Shown here: in pieces, positions 11,191-20,906 of the stretch
Layout: every line of letters begins with the position of its first letter
How positions within the stretch are numbered: the first letter of the stretch is position 1
NCBI RefSeq assembly: GCF_001642475.1
Contig: NW_019173962.1
Location: forward strand, 124,001-188,000
Source: Fonsecaea monophora
Taxonomy: Eukaryota; Ascomycota; Eurotiomycetes; Chaetothyriales; Herpotrichiellaceae
DNA: 64,000 nucleotides
Direction of reading: 5' to 3'
Made by a program: the position numbers and the translations under genes
Notes under the pieces: generated by a model
Seen by the model: the letters and a program-made list of their open reading frames with translations, nothing else
The model's database searches: none
What the model was told of the DNA's origin: nothing

Positions 11191-14100
11191 ATGTTCTGTG
11201 CTTCTGGTGAGCATCTGTCGCTTGGTATACTGGCAGATACTGACTGCGATAGCCTATCATTGCTGTTGGCAGCATCCCTAGCACACCTTGTCCCGCTTTC
11301 GACTGCTTTCGACCGACCCGTCCACACTGTGATCCTTGCGCTAACGGCTTGTTCGTTCGCTTTACCGAGTGCCAGTCGGGCAATACCTCAGTTGTTCCCG
11401 TCTCCAGATGCAAAGCAAAATAAAGGCCAGTATACGGCGGTGCCTTTGGAAGAGCTTGGGGAGGAAGCCAACGGAAGGCTGGAATACCTGGAAACAACTT
11501 CCGCGCAACACAAACACACTGGCAAGGTTCGCGTATCGGTACTGGCCCTAGCAGTTGCTGCCCTGTCCTTGCGCATAGAGGTCTATCGGCGCATTTCACT
11601 GGCTACGGAGTGCACCATCGCCAGTGTCGAAGTGTTTCTGCCATTCTTAGTGGCAGTCTATGATTGTATTAGGTGTCAGCGCCCAATCGACTTGCAGGAT
11701 GAGGAAAACCCCGACAGTTCGGTTTACGAGTCCTTGTCTGCAGCTGCTAGGACCTACATCCTGAGACCGCGAACTCGGTATCTTCTATCAATGTTGATGG
11801 TATCCTACGGATGTTACCTCACTCACGGCCTATGGACTTCAACAAACTCGACCTATATCTGTCCCCTTGCCCTCGGCGATTCGAAGACAATCCCGCTAAT
11901 GCAAGTCTCTGCCCTAGTGCTGGATCTTTGCCTTGTCGTCATTGCCTACGAGACGATCCCAAAATCTGATGGCAGGGGTCTTTCAGGACGACGATGCATA
12001 GTCCTCTGGAGCTCAACCATGATTGCCACGTCTGTCGTCTGGTCGATTGCGGCTATATGTGTGTACATTTTCAAACCAGAGTACCGACGTTGGCTGTTGT
12101 TTGTATTTCCACCGCTGGATGTAGGCACAATCTTTGCCATGGGATATCACGTTCTTCTTTTCTGCCTTTTGTGTATATCTCTTCTACACAGTGTAAGTTG
12201 GAGTGGACTCATTCCCAGAAGCTATACTGACATTCGGCAGATTATGACTTACGGCGCATTAGACATGACAACGTATCTGACCGCTTCCATCACTATGATA
12301 CCCGCTCTGGAGTTTATTTGGTCACACAGGAATCCTTTTCCTCAAATACCGTTCACGGCAACGACGGTATCCTTTTTCTTAATATTTATTGGACAATGGG
12401 CGTATCGTTGGATACAGCAGGAACTGGGCATCAGAGACGTGATGCGACCGTCGCGACAACTCCTCCTACTTGTTGTCCTCTGCGGTGCCATCTTTCCCGC
12501 CTGGCTGAAGAAAGATTACGTCCACTTCCACCCTATTGATATGCTCATGTATGACGCTACGCTTCATCATAATAAGTATCTGGAATCCGTGGGAAGTACT
12601 TCCTCCCTCGCGGAAGCCGTGGCAGGATATAAACAGAGATACAACCGAAACCCTCCTCCAGGCTTCGACACTTGGTTCGAGTACGCGAAAAACAGGTCTG
12701 TGCTGATTGTAGACGAATACGACCAGATCTATCATGATCTGCTGCCTTTTCGCGCGATCCTGCCGGTTGATCTGCGAAGCCAGACGTGGAAGATGGTATC
12801 CAACCCATGGAATGAGATTTCGGGGATTACCATCCGTGACGGAGAGGCAAAGGTCCAAGAGAACGTACTGCCAACCCATCGATGGATGCTGGAGGGGGTC
12901 GCCGTTCTCATTAACAGCTTCGCACGGTATCTGCCTGACATGGATTTGGCGTTCAACTTGAATGATGAATCTAGGGTCGCCGTGCCATATGAGCAGCTCA
13001 GCTATTTCCAAGAACAAGGCCGAGCACAGGATAAGAGTGGTAGTTCAAGTTGGTCAGCCGATCGCGCGTCAGGCTGGCTGCCAGTGCCCGAAAAGGAATA
13101 TACGGAGACGATATTTCGGGACAACTCGTGGCGCAACAGCTTCCATTCCTTCGGCTCAGTAAGCTGCCCTCCTTCCTCGCTTGCACGGGCGTCGCCGCAC
13201 CTTGCATCCCAGTCTCACCTCTGTGGGAGTTGCATGGCTCCACATTCTCTGGGTCAGTTCGTGGGCAATTGGTCCGATGCAGCGGACGTATGCCATCAGC
13301 CAGATCTGGCCCGACTTCACGGCTTCTACCTCTCACCTGCGGCATTCAAGACGAGCTACCAGCTCATGCCCGTCTTCTCTCAGTCAAAGCCGCACGGCTA
13401 CAGCGACATCCTGTACCCTTCGGCTTGGAATTATATGGACAAAGCCGTCTATGCACCCAGCGAGCCTGAAGGGACACCCGGAGAAGAAGGCTATCACCCA
13501 GGGTTCCCTGACCCCCCGTTCGGGGAGAAAGAAAACGTTCTGTTCTGGCGTGGCGCCACCTCTGAAGGCGTCTCCTCCAACAGCGGCGCCTGGCGAGGAA
13601 TGACCCGCCAACGCTTTGTGCACATGGCCAACAATCTGACCAACCAGCCCCACGACGCCACGACTGTCCTCCTTCCCAGCCCGGCAGACCATTCCAAATA
13701 CCAGTATCAGACGATCCGAGGAGGCGACGTGAAGAAGCTGGGCCTGAAAACCGACATTGCCATTGTGGATTTCATCGCCCGGTGCGGCGGCAAAGACTGC
13801 ACAGACCAGGAGCGAGAATTCAACCTCGTAAGACCCACGGATTTCCAAGCGCACTGGCGGTATCGGTTCCTGTTCGACCTCGACGGCGCGGGCTTCAGCG
13901 GCCGGTTCCTGCCCTTTCTCCACTCGCGCTCCCTGCCCTTCAAGACGGCGCTGTTCCGTGAATGGTACGACTCGCGCCTCACGGCCTGGCTGCACTTTGT
14001 GCCGCAGGACCTCCGCCTGCACGGCGTGTGGAGCACGCTGGCGTACTTTGGGGGTGTCAACGGGACCATGTTCGGCCACAAGATTTGGTGGAAGCCGCAC

Positions 14101-14253
14101 GTTAAAGAGGCCGAGATGATCGCCGAGGCGGGCCGCGAGTGGGCGAGCAAAGTGCTCCGCAAGGAGGACATGGAGGCTTACTTTTTCCGCCTGTTGCTCG
14201 AGTGGGCGCGCCTGACTGACGATAATCGGGATGAATTGGGCTTTGTGCTCTGA
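11191..14253 (+). CDS. Multi-spanning membrane glycosyltransferase, GT90/CAP10 family
   Basis: Predicted Golgi/ER glycosyltransferase related to Cryptococcus Cap10-type enzymes; family members transfer xylose or other sugars to glycans. 1020 aa from the first in-frame ATG. The N-terminal ~430 residues hold many hydrophobic segments (for example VSVLALAVAALSL, VSALVLDLCLVVIAY, TTVSFFLIFIGQWAY), so this is a polytopic enzyme rather than a typical single-anchor type II protein. A lumenal linker follows, then the CAP10 catalytic region at ~640-1000, with the recognisable blocks VLFWRGATSEGVSSNSG, FLFDLDGAGFSGRFLPFL and LHGVWSTLAYFGG. Acceptor sugar and product cannot be read from sequence. Codon use becomes GC-richer in the catalytic half (after ~13,500), which may reflect its different evolutionary rate. 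The stop lies 260 nt from the convergent Ada-like gene. Confidence 0.9.
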   Translation: MFCASGEHLSLGILADTDCDSLSLLLAASLAHLVPLSTAFDRPVHTVILALTACSFALPSASRAIPQLFPSPDAKQNKGQYTAVPLEELGEEANGRLEYLETTSAQHKHTGKVRVSVLALAVAALSLRIEVYRRISLATECTIASVEVFLPFLVAVYDCIRCQRPIDLQDEENPDSSVYESLSAAARTYILRPRTRYLLSMLMVSYGCYLTHGLWTSTNSTYICPLALGDSKTIPLMQVSALVLDLCLVVIAYETIPKSDGRGLSGRRCIVLWSSTMIATSVVWSIAAICVYIFKPEYRRWLLFVFPPLDVGTIFAMGYHVLLFCLLCISLLHSVSWSGLIPRSYTDIRQIMTYGALDMTTYLTASITMIPALEFIWSHRNPFPQIPFTATTVSFFLIFIGQWAYRWIQQELGIRDVMRPSRQLLLLVVLCGAIFPAWLKKDYVHFHPIDMLMYDATLHHNKYLESVGSTSSLAEAVAGYKQRYNRNPPPGFDTWFEYAKNRSVLIVDEYDQIYHDLLPFRAILPVDLRSQTWKMVSNPWNEISGITIRDGEAKVQENVLPTHRWMLEGVAVLINSFARYLPDMDLAFNLNDESRVAVPYEQLSYFQEQGRAQDKSGSSSWSADRASGWLPVPEKEYTETIFRDNSWRNSFHSFGSVSCPPSSLARASPHLASQSHLCGSCMAPHSLGQFVGNWSDAADVCHQPDLARLHGFYLSPAAFKTSYQLMPVFSQSKPHGYSDILYPSAWNYMDKAVYAPSEPEGTPGEEGYHPGFPDPPFGEKENVLFWRGATSEGVSSNSGAWRGMTRQRFVHMANNLTNQPHDATTVLLPSPADHSKYQYQTIRGGDVKKLGLKTDIAIVDFIARCGGKDCTDQEREFNLVRPTDFQAHWRYRFLFDLDGAGFSGRFLPFLHSRSLPFKTALFREWYDSRLTAWLHFVPQDLRLHGVWSTLAYFGGVNGTMFGHKIWWKPHVKEAEMIAEAGREWASKVLRKEDMEAYFFRLLLEWARLTDDNRDELGFVL

Positions 14254-14295
14254 GACGTTTTCCCTTTTGGGGCGGGGTCTTTGGCCTTTAGACCT

Positions 14296-14314
14296 TTGTG
14301 CGTGCGTGCGTGCG
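14296..14314 (+). repeat. (TGCG)4 tetranucleotide repeat
   Basis: TGCG units about 45 nt after the GT90 stop, followed at 14345-14405 by a nearly pure A/G stretch. Both lie in the convergent 3' spacer. Confidence 0.8.
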
Positions 14315-14515
14315 ACAGGTTTCGTAGTTGCTCTCTTTTTCCTGAACATGAAAAGGAGAGAAGAAAAAAGAGAAGAGAGGGGAAGAAAAGAGAAAGAAGA
14401 ATGATAAATAATAATCATTAAAATAATCATTAAAAAAGCTAGCTCGTCACTCGGCTTCTTCTCTTTCTTTTTTTGTGCCATCCCTTCCCCTCAGAATTAT
14501 CTATTTGGGAGGTTC

Positions 14516-15985
14516 TTATACAAGGATCTCGGGGAATAGGTCGTTCAGTAGCCCTTCTATTTCGGCGGCGTCGGAGGCGTGCATGTCAATGTCCATATCC
14601 ATACCCATATCCGAGTCCATGCTCATGGCCATGTCGAAGTTCATGTCCACTGGCACAGGCCCAGGTAGCATCGAGGTCGGGACACCATGCGCGAATTGCA
14701 CTGCTGGAGGTGGATGTGAAGGTAGGGTTGCATGCGGTTCAGGCCCCTCCCATTGCCACTGCTGCGGCTGCGGCTGCGTCTGTCTCTGCGGTCGTAGATC
14801 GTTATACTCAAAGTCATGGTCGTAGTCACAATCGAAGAGATTGTCACTGTCGAGGAGGCCGTCGAACCACCCCTCCGCAGCGAGATCCCTCACAGGTAGT
14901 GGCGCAAGAGGTTGGGGACCCTGCACGTGAGGGTCAGTGTGAGGGTGAGAGGTGGGCATTCCCTCGACGTTTAGCATGATCGTTACCGGTGTCGTTGTGG
15001 CTGCCGTCGTTGTCGTTGTCGCTTTCGCTTCAAGAATCTGCTCCGCCATTTCCCGCGGCGTCACGCCCTGGATCTTCTTAAACACGCGCTGTAAGTGCCA
15101 CTTACTCAGGCCGACCTGCGCGGACAGCTGGGCGAGGCTCAGGGGTTGGGCCTTTTCAAGCGCCGCTTGGCGCACGAGGTGTACGGCGCGTTGGATTTTG
15201 GCGTGGATGTCCTCGTTCTCGTTCTCGTTCTCGTTTTCGTCGTCGTGGCCGTCTACCGCCGCGTGGCTATGTTGTTCCCGTTCTTGTTCCTGGCCTTGCT
15301 GATCCGGCGCAGGTAACAAGACGGGGGAGACGGTCCTCGGACCAGAGAGGGATTCCGCTGCTGACGATGAATTTGGAGTCCCTTCGGACCGAGGAGATGG
15401 CGCTGACGACGGCGCCGAAGATGACGACGTCGACAACGACACCACCTCACCACCACCACCAAAGACAGACGCCTTTACCCGATTCGGCTTGCACCGCTTA
15501 CAAGCCCGGAAGCCACCCCGTTCCGCCTGTGCGGCCAGGTCGAAGAACCGGACGTTTGCCCGTCGAGCCAGCCGCGCGGGGCAATCTGGGCGACAGTAGA
15601 TCTTTGTAGTGACGACGGCGTAGACGAACGCGTCGGTGGCGTGGGTATCTCGTGCCACCAGGGCGCGCCAGCGCGAGGGTTCGCTTCTGTATGTATCGAG
15701 AGGACAGGCGGATGGGAAAGAAGAGGAGGATGATGATGATGACGGATGCTGACTCTGTACGTCGCAAGGGCTGGGGAAGACGTTTGCCGTATTGTCAGAT
15801 CGTCGTTGTCGTCGCTTGTTAGAATCTTGGTGGTGCTGGATAGGAAGAGGAACGGAGGACGTCGCCTCCATTGACGTTGACATTGTCATTGATAAAGGAT
15901 CATACATGGACTGAAAACTCGACTCGTCGTCATAAGGGTATGAGAATGGGAAATTCATCGTGGCGCGAGTAGTGGCGGCGAGCAT
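14516..15985 (-). CDS. Ada-type methyl-phosphotriester sensor fused to half AraC domain and acidic tail
   Basis: Predicted DNA-alkylation sensor and regulator. 489 aa, no intron needed. Residues ~104-170 match the Ada N-terminal zinc domain: YCRPDCPAR supplies Cys131 and Cys135, ACKRCKP supplies Cys162 and Cys165. In E. coli Ada the equivalent four cysteines bind zinc and the first accepts a methyl group from DNA phosphotriesters. After a long disordered linker with an (EN)n run comes one AraC-type helix-turn-helix (LAQLSAQVGLSKWHLQRVF, ~285-325). The second AraC helix-turn-helix and the C-terminal O6-methylguanine transferase of E. coli Ada are absent. The last ~45 residues alternate Met and Asp and end EIEGLLNDLFPEIL, like a eukaryotic acidic activation domain. 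Bacterial ancestry is inference from the domain family; such Ada-like proteins occur in other fungi. Confidence 0.88.
   Translation of the reverse strand: MLAATTRATMNFPFSYPYDDESSFQSMYDPLSMTMSTSMEATSSVPLPIQHHQDSNKRRQRRSDNTANVFPSPCDVQSQHPSSSSSSSSFPSACPLDTYRSEPSRWRALVARDTHATDAFVYAVVTTKIYCRPDCPARLARRANVRFFDLAAQAERGGFRACKRCKPNRVKASVFGGGGEVVSLSTSSSSAPSSAPSPRSEGTPNSSSAAESLSGPRTVSPVLLPAPDQQGQEQEREQHSHAAVDGHDDENENENENEDIHAKIQRAVHLVRQAALEKAQPLSLAQLSAQVGLSKWHLQRVFKKIQGVTPREMAEQILEAKATTTTTAATTTPVTIMLNVEGMPTSHPHTDPHVQGPQPLAPLPVRDLAAEGWFDGLLDSDNLFDCDYDHDFEYNDLRPQRQTQPQPQQWQWEGPEPHATLPSHPPPAVQFAHGVPTSMLPGPVPVDMNFDMAMSMDSDMGMDMDIDMHASDAAEIEGLLNDLFPEILV
15211..15242 (+). repeat. (GTTCTC)n coding hexamer repeat
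   Basis: Repeat inside the Ada-like gene; on the coding strand it gives alternating Glu-Asn. A likely site of length variation in the linker. Confidence 0.85.
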
Positions 15986-16565
15986 GGCTGTGGTGGCGAT
16001 CTCTCTCGATCCCTGTATCGTGTACCAGCGTACACTGTCTTTCTTTATTACCCGTCCCTGGTTCTGACTCTGGTTGACTCGAAATGTGTCGACCCTCCAG
16101 ATTCTGATATCGTGTAATCGAGAAGAACGGCCTGTGTAGGTACAGTGGAAGAAAGTAGGTGGTAGACATCAGATATAGCGAAAAACAAGTGGAGGAACTC
16201 CGAGGACCGGGGATGCTGCTGTCAGTTCTGATTGGTCATTTCAAAAGCAATGCACAGATCAAAAGGCTTGACTCATGTGTCGACCGAAGAGCCTCCGCGG
16301 AGTAAAAGACGCGCTTATATCAGGAACGACATCCATGTCAGTATGAATTTATATTCATGTATGTATATATTAGCGGATAATCCAACGATAGTTTGCTCGA
16401 GCAAATCCCTCTCAAACAGATTCTATGTCTCTTCGGTAATGATTTCCAAACATCCTCAGCCATCTGCTTGCGCTATGCGGCCATGTACTTTCTCCCAAAG
16501 AAAAATGCCAATGAAATACTTCCTCCTTTCACCTCTCCTCGACTGCAATGCCCTTGCTGTCTCCT
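15986..16565. other. Ada-like gene promoter and VOC-gene 3' flank
   Basis: No supported gene. Contains the upstream region of the Ada-like gene (minus strand) and, from about 16,230 to 16,560, AT-richer sequence that is the 3' flank of the VOC-domain gene. I saw no clear regulatory motif; an Ada-box-like operator cannot be called by eye. Confidence 0.5.
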
Positions 16566-18794
16566 TCATCTTCTACTGCTGGCTTTACTTCTTCGGCTCC
16601 TTCGGCTCTCCACCGAGATCTGACTGACGCTGTCCTCCGGCATCACCTCCCGATCCGTCACATCCAACTTGGCCAATTCCTTCTGTTTGGACACCATGCT
16701 CGCCGTCTCCGTCTTATCGTCCTCATCGGTCATCTCACCTCCATCGCGCACGGGTTTGAGCTTGCCTATAATCGTCCTTGGCCCATTCGGTCCAAAGTTC
16801 GACCTCGCAGAAACAAAGCTTTTTCCGGTATCGGAACCTGTCCATGTTGCCGCACGAGAAGGCGGAAGGGGATATTCGGCAGGGTCTCTGCGACTGTGCT
16901 TTGAACTGACTCGACTAGCAGGCTTTATCGTCACCTGTGAGTCGTGATTCGAGACATAGCTAGCCGCCTTGGATCCTGTTTTGGACTGATGCGCAGACGC
17001 ATGACTGCCCGCCTTGGAGGCTGCATGGGACTCATGGGCCGAGGCATGGCTCGCTGCTTTTGAACCTGCCTTGGACTCGTGCATCGAGATATGACTAGGC
17101 GCCTTGGATCCGGCATGAGACTCGTGAATTGATACGTGACTTGGTGCTTTGGATCCTGAATGCGACTGGTGCACCGAGACATGACTTGGGGCTCTGGATC
17201 CTGCATGGGAGTGGTGTGCAGAGACGTGACTTGCTACCTTTGATTCCGTATGCGTGTGGTGCGAAGACACACGGCTCGAAGAACGATGAACAGTCTCCGA
17301 CACATGCAACACCGTCTGTGCTTCTTCGTCCTCGGCCGCATTATCTTCAAACTCATCGCGTCGACTCCTTCTCGATCTGTTGCTGTGTCGGGACTGCGAT
17401 CTTGACCTCGGCTGATCTGCCGACGACCGACCACTGAGACTCCTACCAAGGCGACTTAAACTGCTCGCGCGGGATCTCGAGCGTCCGCCACCACCAGACG
17501 CATCCGAAACTTTCGATTTCACCGTCAGTGCAGTCGGAGCACGGTAGCTTGTCGGTGGCGGTGCATTCATGCTCTTTTTCGACTGCCGCGATGCTTTCGA
17601 GGCGTGCGATGCTGCGTCGAAATCGCGAGGGACAACCCCAAGGCCAACTCCAGAATCCATGCTCACTCGCCTCGTCACTGAAGCAGGGCGGATCGTGGAC
17701 GCCTCATCGGCAAAGGTGTGAACTGTGGGCGCCGGCTGGTCGTGATCATACATGGTGATGAGCTTTTGCTCACTGGGGTCCTGGGGTGTGTAAGTGTATG
17801 CTGAAGGAGCTGGCTCAATGGCTCGATAGCCAAATTCAGGAACTCCGGGATACTCGGATGGAACAGTTGAGTATTCCGCACGCATCACGTTGACGGGCTC
17901 GGTGGCACTGCGGCCGACGACGGAAGGGCGGGGAGGAGGAGGCACAAACTTGTGCTCCTCTGTATCGTCACGGGTGTTTTCCTTGGATCGGTTGCTGAAG
18001 GCGTAGTGGAGGGCGGCGCCGGCCGCGACACCGAGGAGAGTACCAACAATGGCTTCACCTGCTCCGCTCCCACCACCCGTGGAGTTACCTGTAGATGGCG
18101 GGGCTGGAGAGCTGAGATTCGGTGCCATGCTATTGACGAGGCCGCGGGCCACATTCGCAGCGTTGCGAGCTTCGTTGATCAAGGAACCAAGAACATCCCC
18201 AGAAGGCTTTGGCTTGGGTTGAGTATTTTCAGGGGGTACACTTGCTGGAACCGAGACATGCGACGGAGCCTGTGAGGCAACCTGAGATGGTGCTCTAACA
18301 CTCTTCGCAGCGGAAACGACGCTTTTTGGAGGTGCCACGACAGAAGGGGCTCTCACAGTCGCACTGCGATGGGACACCATAGTTCTCGTGTCGGCATTTT
18401 CCTTGTTGGCATCGTCGCCAAAGGCAGGTCTATAAACTGCCTCGATGGAATTCCCATCAAAGTCGATCACTGCGGCCGAGTAGTATCCCGCAGCATCCCG
18501 CTGGCATGGCTCTCCGTGTATCTTCCCACCAGCCTTCAGAGCAGCAAGGAAGAAATCCTGCACCTGTGCCCGAGAGGCCGCAGGGAAAGCCACGTGCGCG
18601 GCCCCCGCGGGGACACCGGGGATTTCTTGTGTGATCCAGAAGTCGGGGGGAGTATTGGGTGGAGACGCGGGGCCAAAGCCGATGGTTTGCTCTTGTCGGC
18701 CACGGAAGACGTAGTTGAGCGGTTGGAGGGCGGAAAGGAAGAACGAGGTAGATGTCGGAAGGTGGCTGACGGTGAGGGTAATAGAGGAAGGCAT
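16566..18794 (-). CDS. VOC (glyoxalase-like) domain protein with glycine-rich hydrophobic segment and repeat tail
   Basis: 742 aa. Residues 1-~125 form a vicinal-oxygen-chelate domain (start LTVSHLPTSTSFFLSALQPL, end VIDFDGNSIEAVYRP), the fold of glyoxalase I and dioxygenases; the final Glu of the NSIEAVY strand is a usual metal ligand. A Ser/Pro-rich linker follows. At ~245-267 a Gly/Ala-rich hydrophobic segment (AIVGTLLGVAAGAALHYAF) could be a membrane helix. The rest is long, Ser/Arg-rich and apparently disordered, with an SR-like stretch (SRSRASSLSRLGRSLS), an acidic patch and about seven copies of a 15-residue repeat at ~518-620 (DNA 16935-17243). Isolated VOC enzymes are about 130 residues, so this is a large fungal elaboration. 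Substrate unknown. Confidence 0.82.
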   Translation of the reverse strand: MPSSITLTVSHLPTSTSFFLSALQPLNYVFRGRQEQTIGFGPASPPNTPPDFWITQEIPGVPAGAAHVAFPAASRAQVQDFFLAALKAGGKIHGEPCQRDAAGYYSAAVIDFDGNSIEAVYRPAFGDDANKENADTRTMVSHRSATVRAPSVVAPPKSVVSAAKSVRAPSQVASQAPSHVSVPASVPPENTQPKPKPSGDVLGSLINEARNAANVARGLVNSMAPNLSSPAPPSTGNSTGGGSGAGEAIVGTLLGVAAGAALHYAFSNRSKENTRDDTEEHKFVPPPPRPSVVGRSATEPVNVMRAEYSTVPSEYPGVPEFGYRAIEPAPSAYTYTPQDPSEQKLITMYDHDQPAPTVHTFADEASTIRPASVTRRVSMDSGVGLGVVPRDFDAASHASKASRQSKKSMNAPPPTSYRAPTALTVKSKVSDASGGGGRSRSRASSLSRLGRSLSGRSSADQPRSRSQSRHSNRSRRSRRDEFEDNAAEDEEAQTVLHVSETVHRSSSRVSSHHTHTESKVASHVSAHHSHAGSRAPSHVSVHQSHSGSKAPSHVSIHESHAGSKAPSHISMHESKAGSKAASHASAHESHAASKAGSHASAHQSKTGSKAASYVSNHDSQVTIKPASRVSSKHSRRDPAEYPLPPSRAATWTGSDTGKSFVSARSNFGPNGPRTIIGKLKPVRDGGEMTDEDDKTETASMVSKQKELAKLDVTDREVMPEDSVSQISVESRRSRRSKASSRR
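16935..17243 (-). repeat. 45-bp coding tandem repeat, about 6.9 copies
   Basis: Encodes successive 15-residue units of consensus SKAxSHxSxHxSHAG in the VOC-domain protein. Each unit keeps Ser-Lys, Ser-His and His-x-Ser positions while other residues vary, so the array is ageing or under selection for its Ser/His pattern. Confidence 0.93.
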
Positions 18795-20906
18795 GGAATC
18801 GTCGAGGAACTGAGTGAGATGGTCCCAGGTGCGAGAAAACGCTCAGGAAGCAGGTAGGTGGTGGCTGATATTATACAAGATCCCTCTGCTTCTTTTGCTG
18901 GCTGGAGCAGAAGTCGTTCAGACTCTGTATGATTTCTGACGAAGGAGAACTGGTTGGTCCTTGCAGCCCGTTTGTCTGGGGCGGTGATGGGTTCTGGAGC
19001 CCTGGGCGAGACCCGTATACTCGCAGTCTGGATTCACCGATCTTGCACGGACTGTGTCACCGTAATGAGGATTCCCTTAGACAGGAACTTGAGGGAAATC
19101 AACGGTAGTTTTTGAACCTGAACGACCCAAGGTCAAAGATTTTGGTAGGTTCAGCAACTGACACAGATACTGTCCTCTATATAAAATCCTTAGTAACGAG
19201 GTGAGGAGATGGAAGGGAAAAAAATCAGCAATCAGCAACGAGCAGCCAACATGACTGGTACCAACCGGCGGTTTATTCGCTACAAGTCTTGTGATGATCA
19301 ACCATCCATCGGAAAACAGTTTCTCCTCGTCCACCAAACCATAGACATGGGTTTCACGCGACCCGACAGCGGGATCTGAGGGCTGCCGATGGATGGGGTA
19401 CCTGCGCCTTGCTTCCTGTAGGCGCCTGATATTTTCCTACTAAATCCCTAGGCCCATCTGACATGGAAGACGAGACGAGGGGGGGCTGGGAAATACAATG
19501 CGTGATGCACGCTGGGTGAGGCGAGAGGAGGCTCCAGATATCACTGGTGGCAAACGAATCGAGAAAGGTGGGATGGCGATGAAACGGTCTGGTGCCGGGG
19601 GAAATGCCACGTCAAAGAGGCTTGATGTTGGCTTGGGAGACGGATGGCAGCCTGTGGGTCGAATGAAAGGAATCGTTCGGGAGAAAGGTGATGGAAACGG
19701 AAATGGGGAGTATTTGTCGAGGCTTGATTGGGAGCGTAGGGCATATTGAGGGAATCGGGGAACCGCGCACCGGCATGAGTGGTTGAGATGGAGGAAGAAC
19801 GGCGCCAACTGGCTGTGTTTCGGCCCGTTGCGATTTCGGTCGGGCGTCAATGCATCCAAGTCACGAGTAAGTGACTTGGTGCCTCAGTTGGGTCTCAGTC
19901 AACTGCTTCCTCCTCTCTAACTCAACACCCACCACCACTCCCCGCTCTCGCCCTCGACTTCGCCTCTACGACCCTCCCTCGACAAAGAGTGTGACACGAC
20001 CTGCATACATTCCCACCATGTAGTTGCCATGTACTAAAAGCTCAACATCTCTGTCTGCCTTGGATTGCTGAGCATCAGTCTTGGACTTTATGACAAACAG
20101 TTGATTGGCCCCGGTTGATTTTGCACCAGGTGGTCAAATCAAGAATCAAAGAACTTGTCACTTATAGAGAATCGACTCAAGATTCCATGCAGAAGCGTCA
20201 CAGACAACAATCCTACTGCGCCTGCCCATTTCTCTCGTCAGGAAGACAAGCTTAGAGAATCTAGGATGACTCGGAGGTGTCGTGGGCGAACCCAGAGATG
20301 CCAGACTTCAGTGGCCACCAACACAAGTTTTGTAAGAAGAGGGGGGTCGGAGACCTCCATGCAAAGACATCTTTGGAGAACACCATTGGAGACCAGAGAA
20401 TAAGATCGTGGACATGTGCAAGGTGGCGGTATATATTCAGGCCCAGCTGACTGCTGGGAAAGTGGCAGCATTCAAGTAGATGCCGCTCGCCGCTATTCGG
20501 CGGACATGTAGAGATGCCCGCATTATTATCAAACAAGATTCGCCGAGACTGGCGCCTCTCCTCCAAACCTTTGATCGTCACACATTGTTTTGATGTCTTA
20601 AGGATAGCAGTGTAGGGCAGGTTGACATGCGCCTACGGGTATCTCAGACGGAGAAAAGAAATCTCGCCTTGAGGTTTTGTTGAACCATGTTATGTCTTGT
20701 TGTGAAAACAAACGCCAGATCCAACACTCCCCCAATGCAGCACAAACCGTATCGAGGGCCCTTTCATGCAACCCGGCATCGATGTTGTGATCGAGCGGGT
20801 CGCTAGAATGGCCCACGGCTGGAAGTAGAGAAAATCTCGACCTGGGATGAGCATCAGTCTTCTTTTTGACGGCATTACCTTGTTTGGAAACAGCCCTGTT
20901 CGCACT
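18795..20906. other. 2.1-kb gap without a supported gene
   Basis: Contains the upstream region of the VOC gene and the 3' flank of EMG1. At ~19,890-19,990 the plus strand turns strongly C/T-rich, like a fungal transcription start, and is followed by three very short ATG-stop frames (20018, 20029, 20090) without a convincing coding exon downstream. A non-coding or unrecognised spliced transcript is possible. Confidence 0.5.

Noticed and set aside
13384..14481. Minus-strand 365-codon frame opposite the GT90 gene
   Set aside because: Lies antisense to the GC-rich CAP10 domain, Arg/Ala/Glu-biased shadow of a strongly coding strand.
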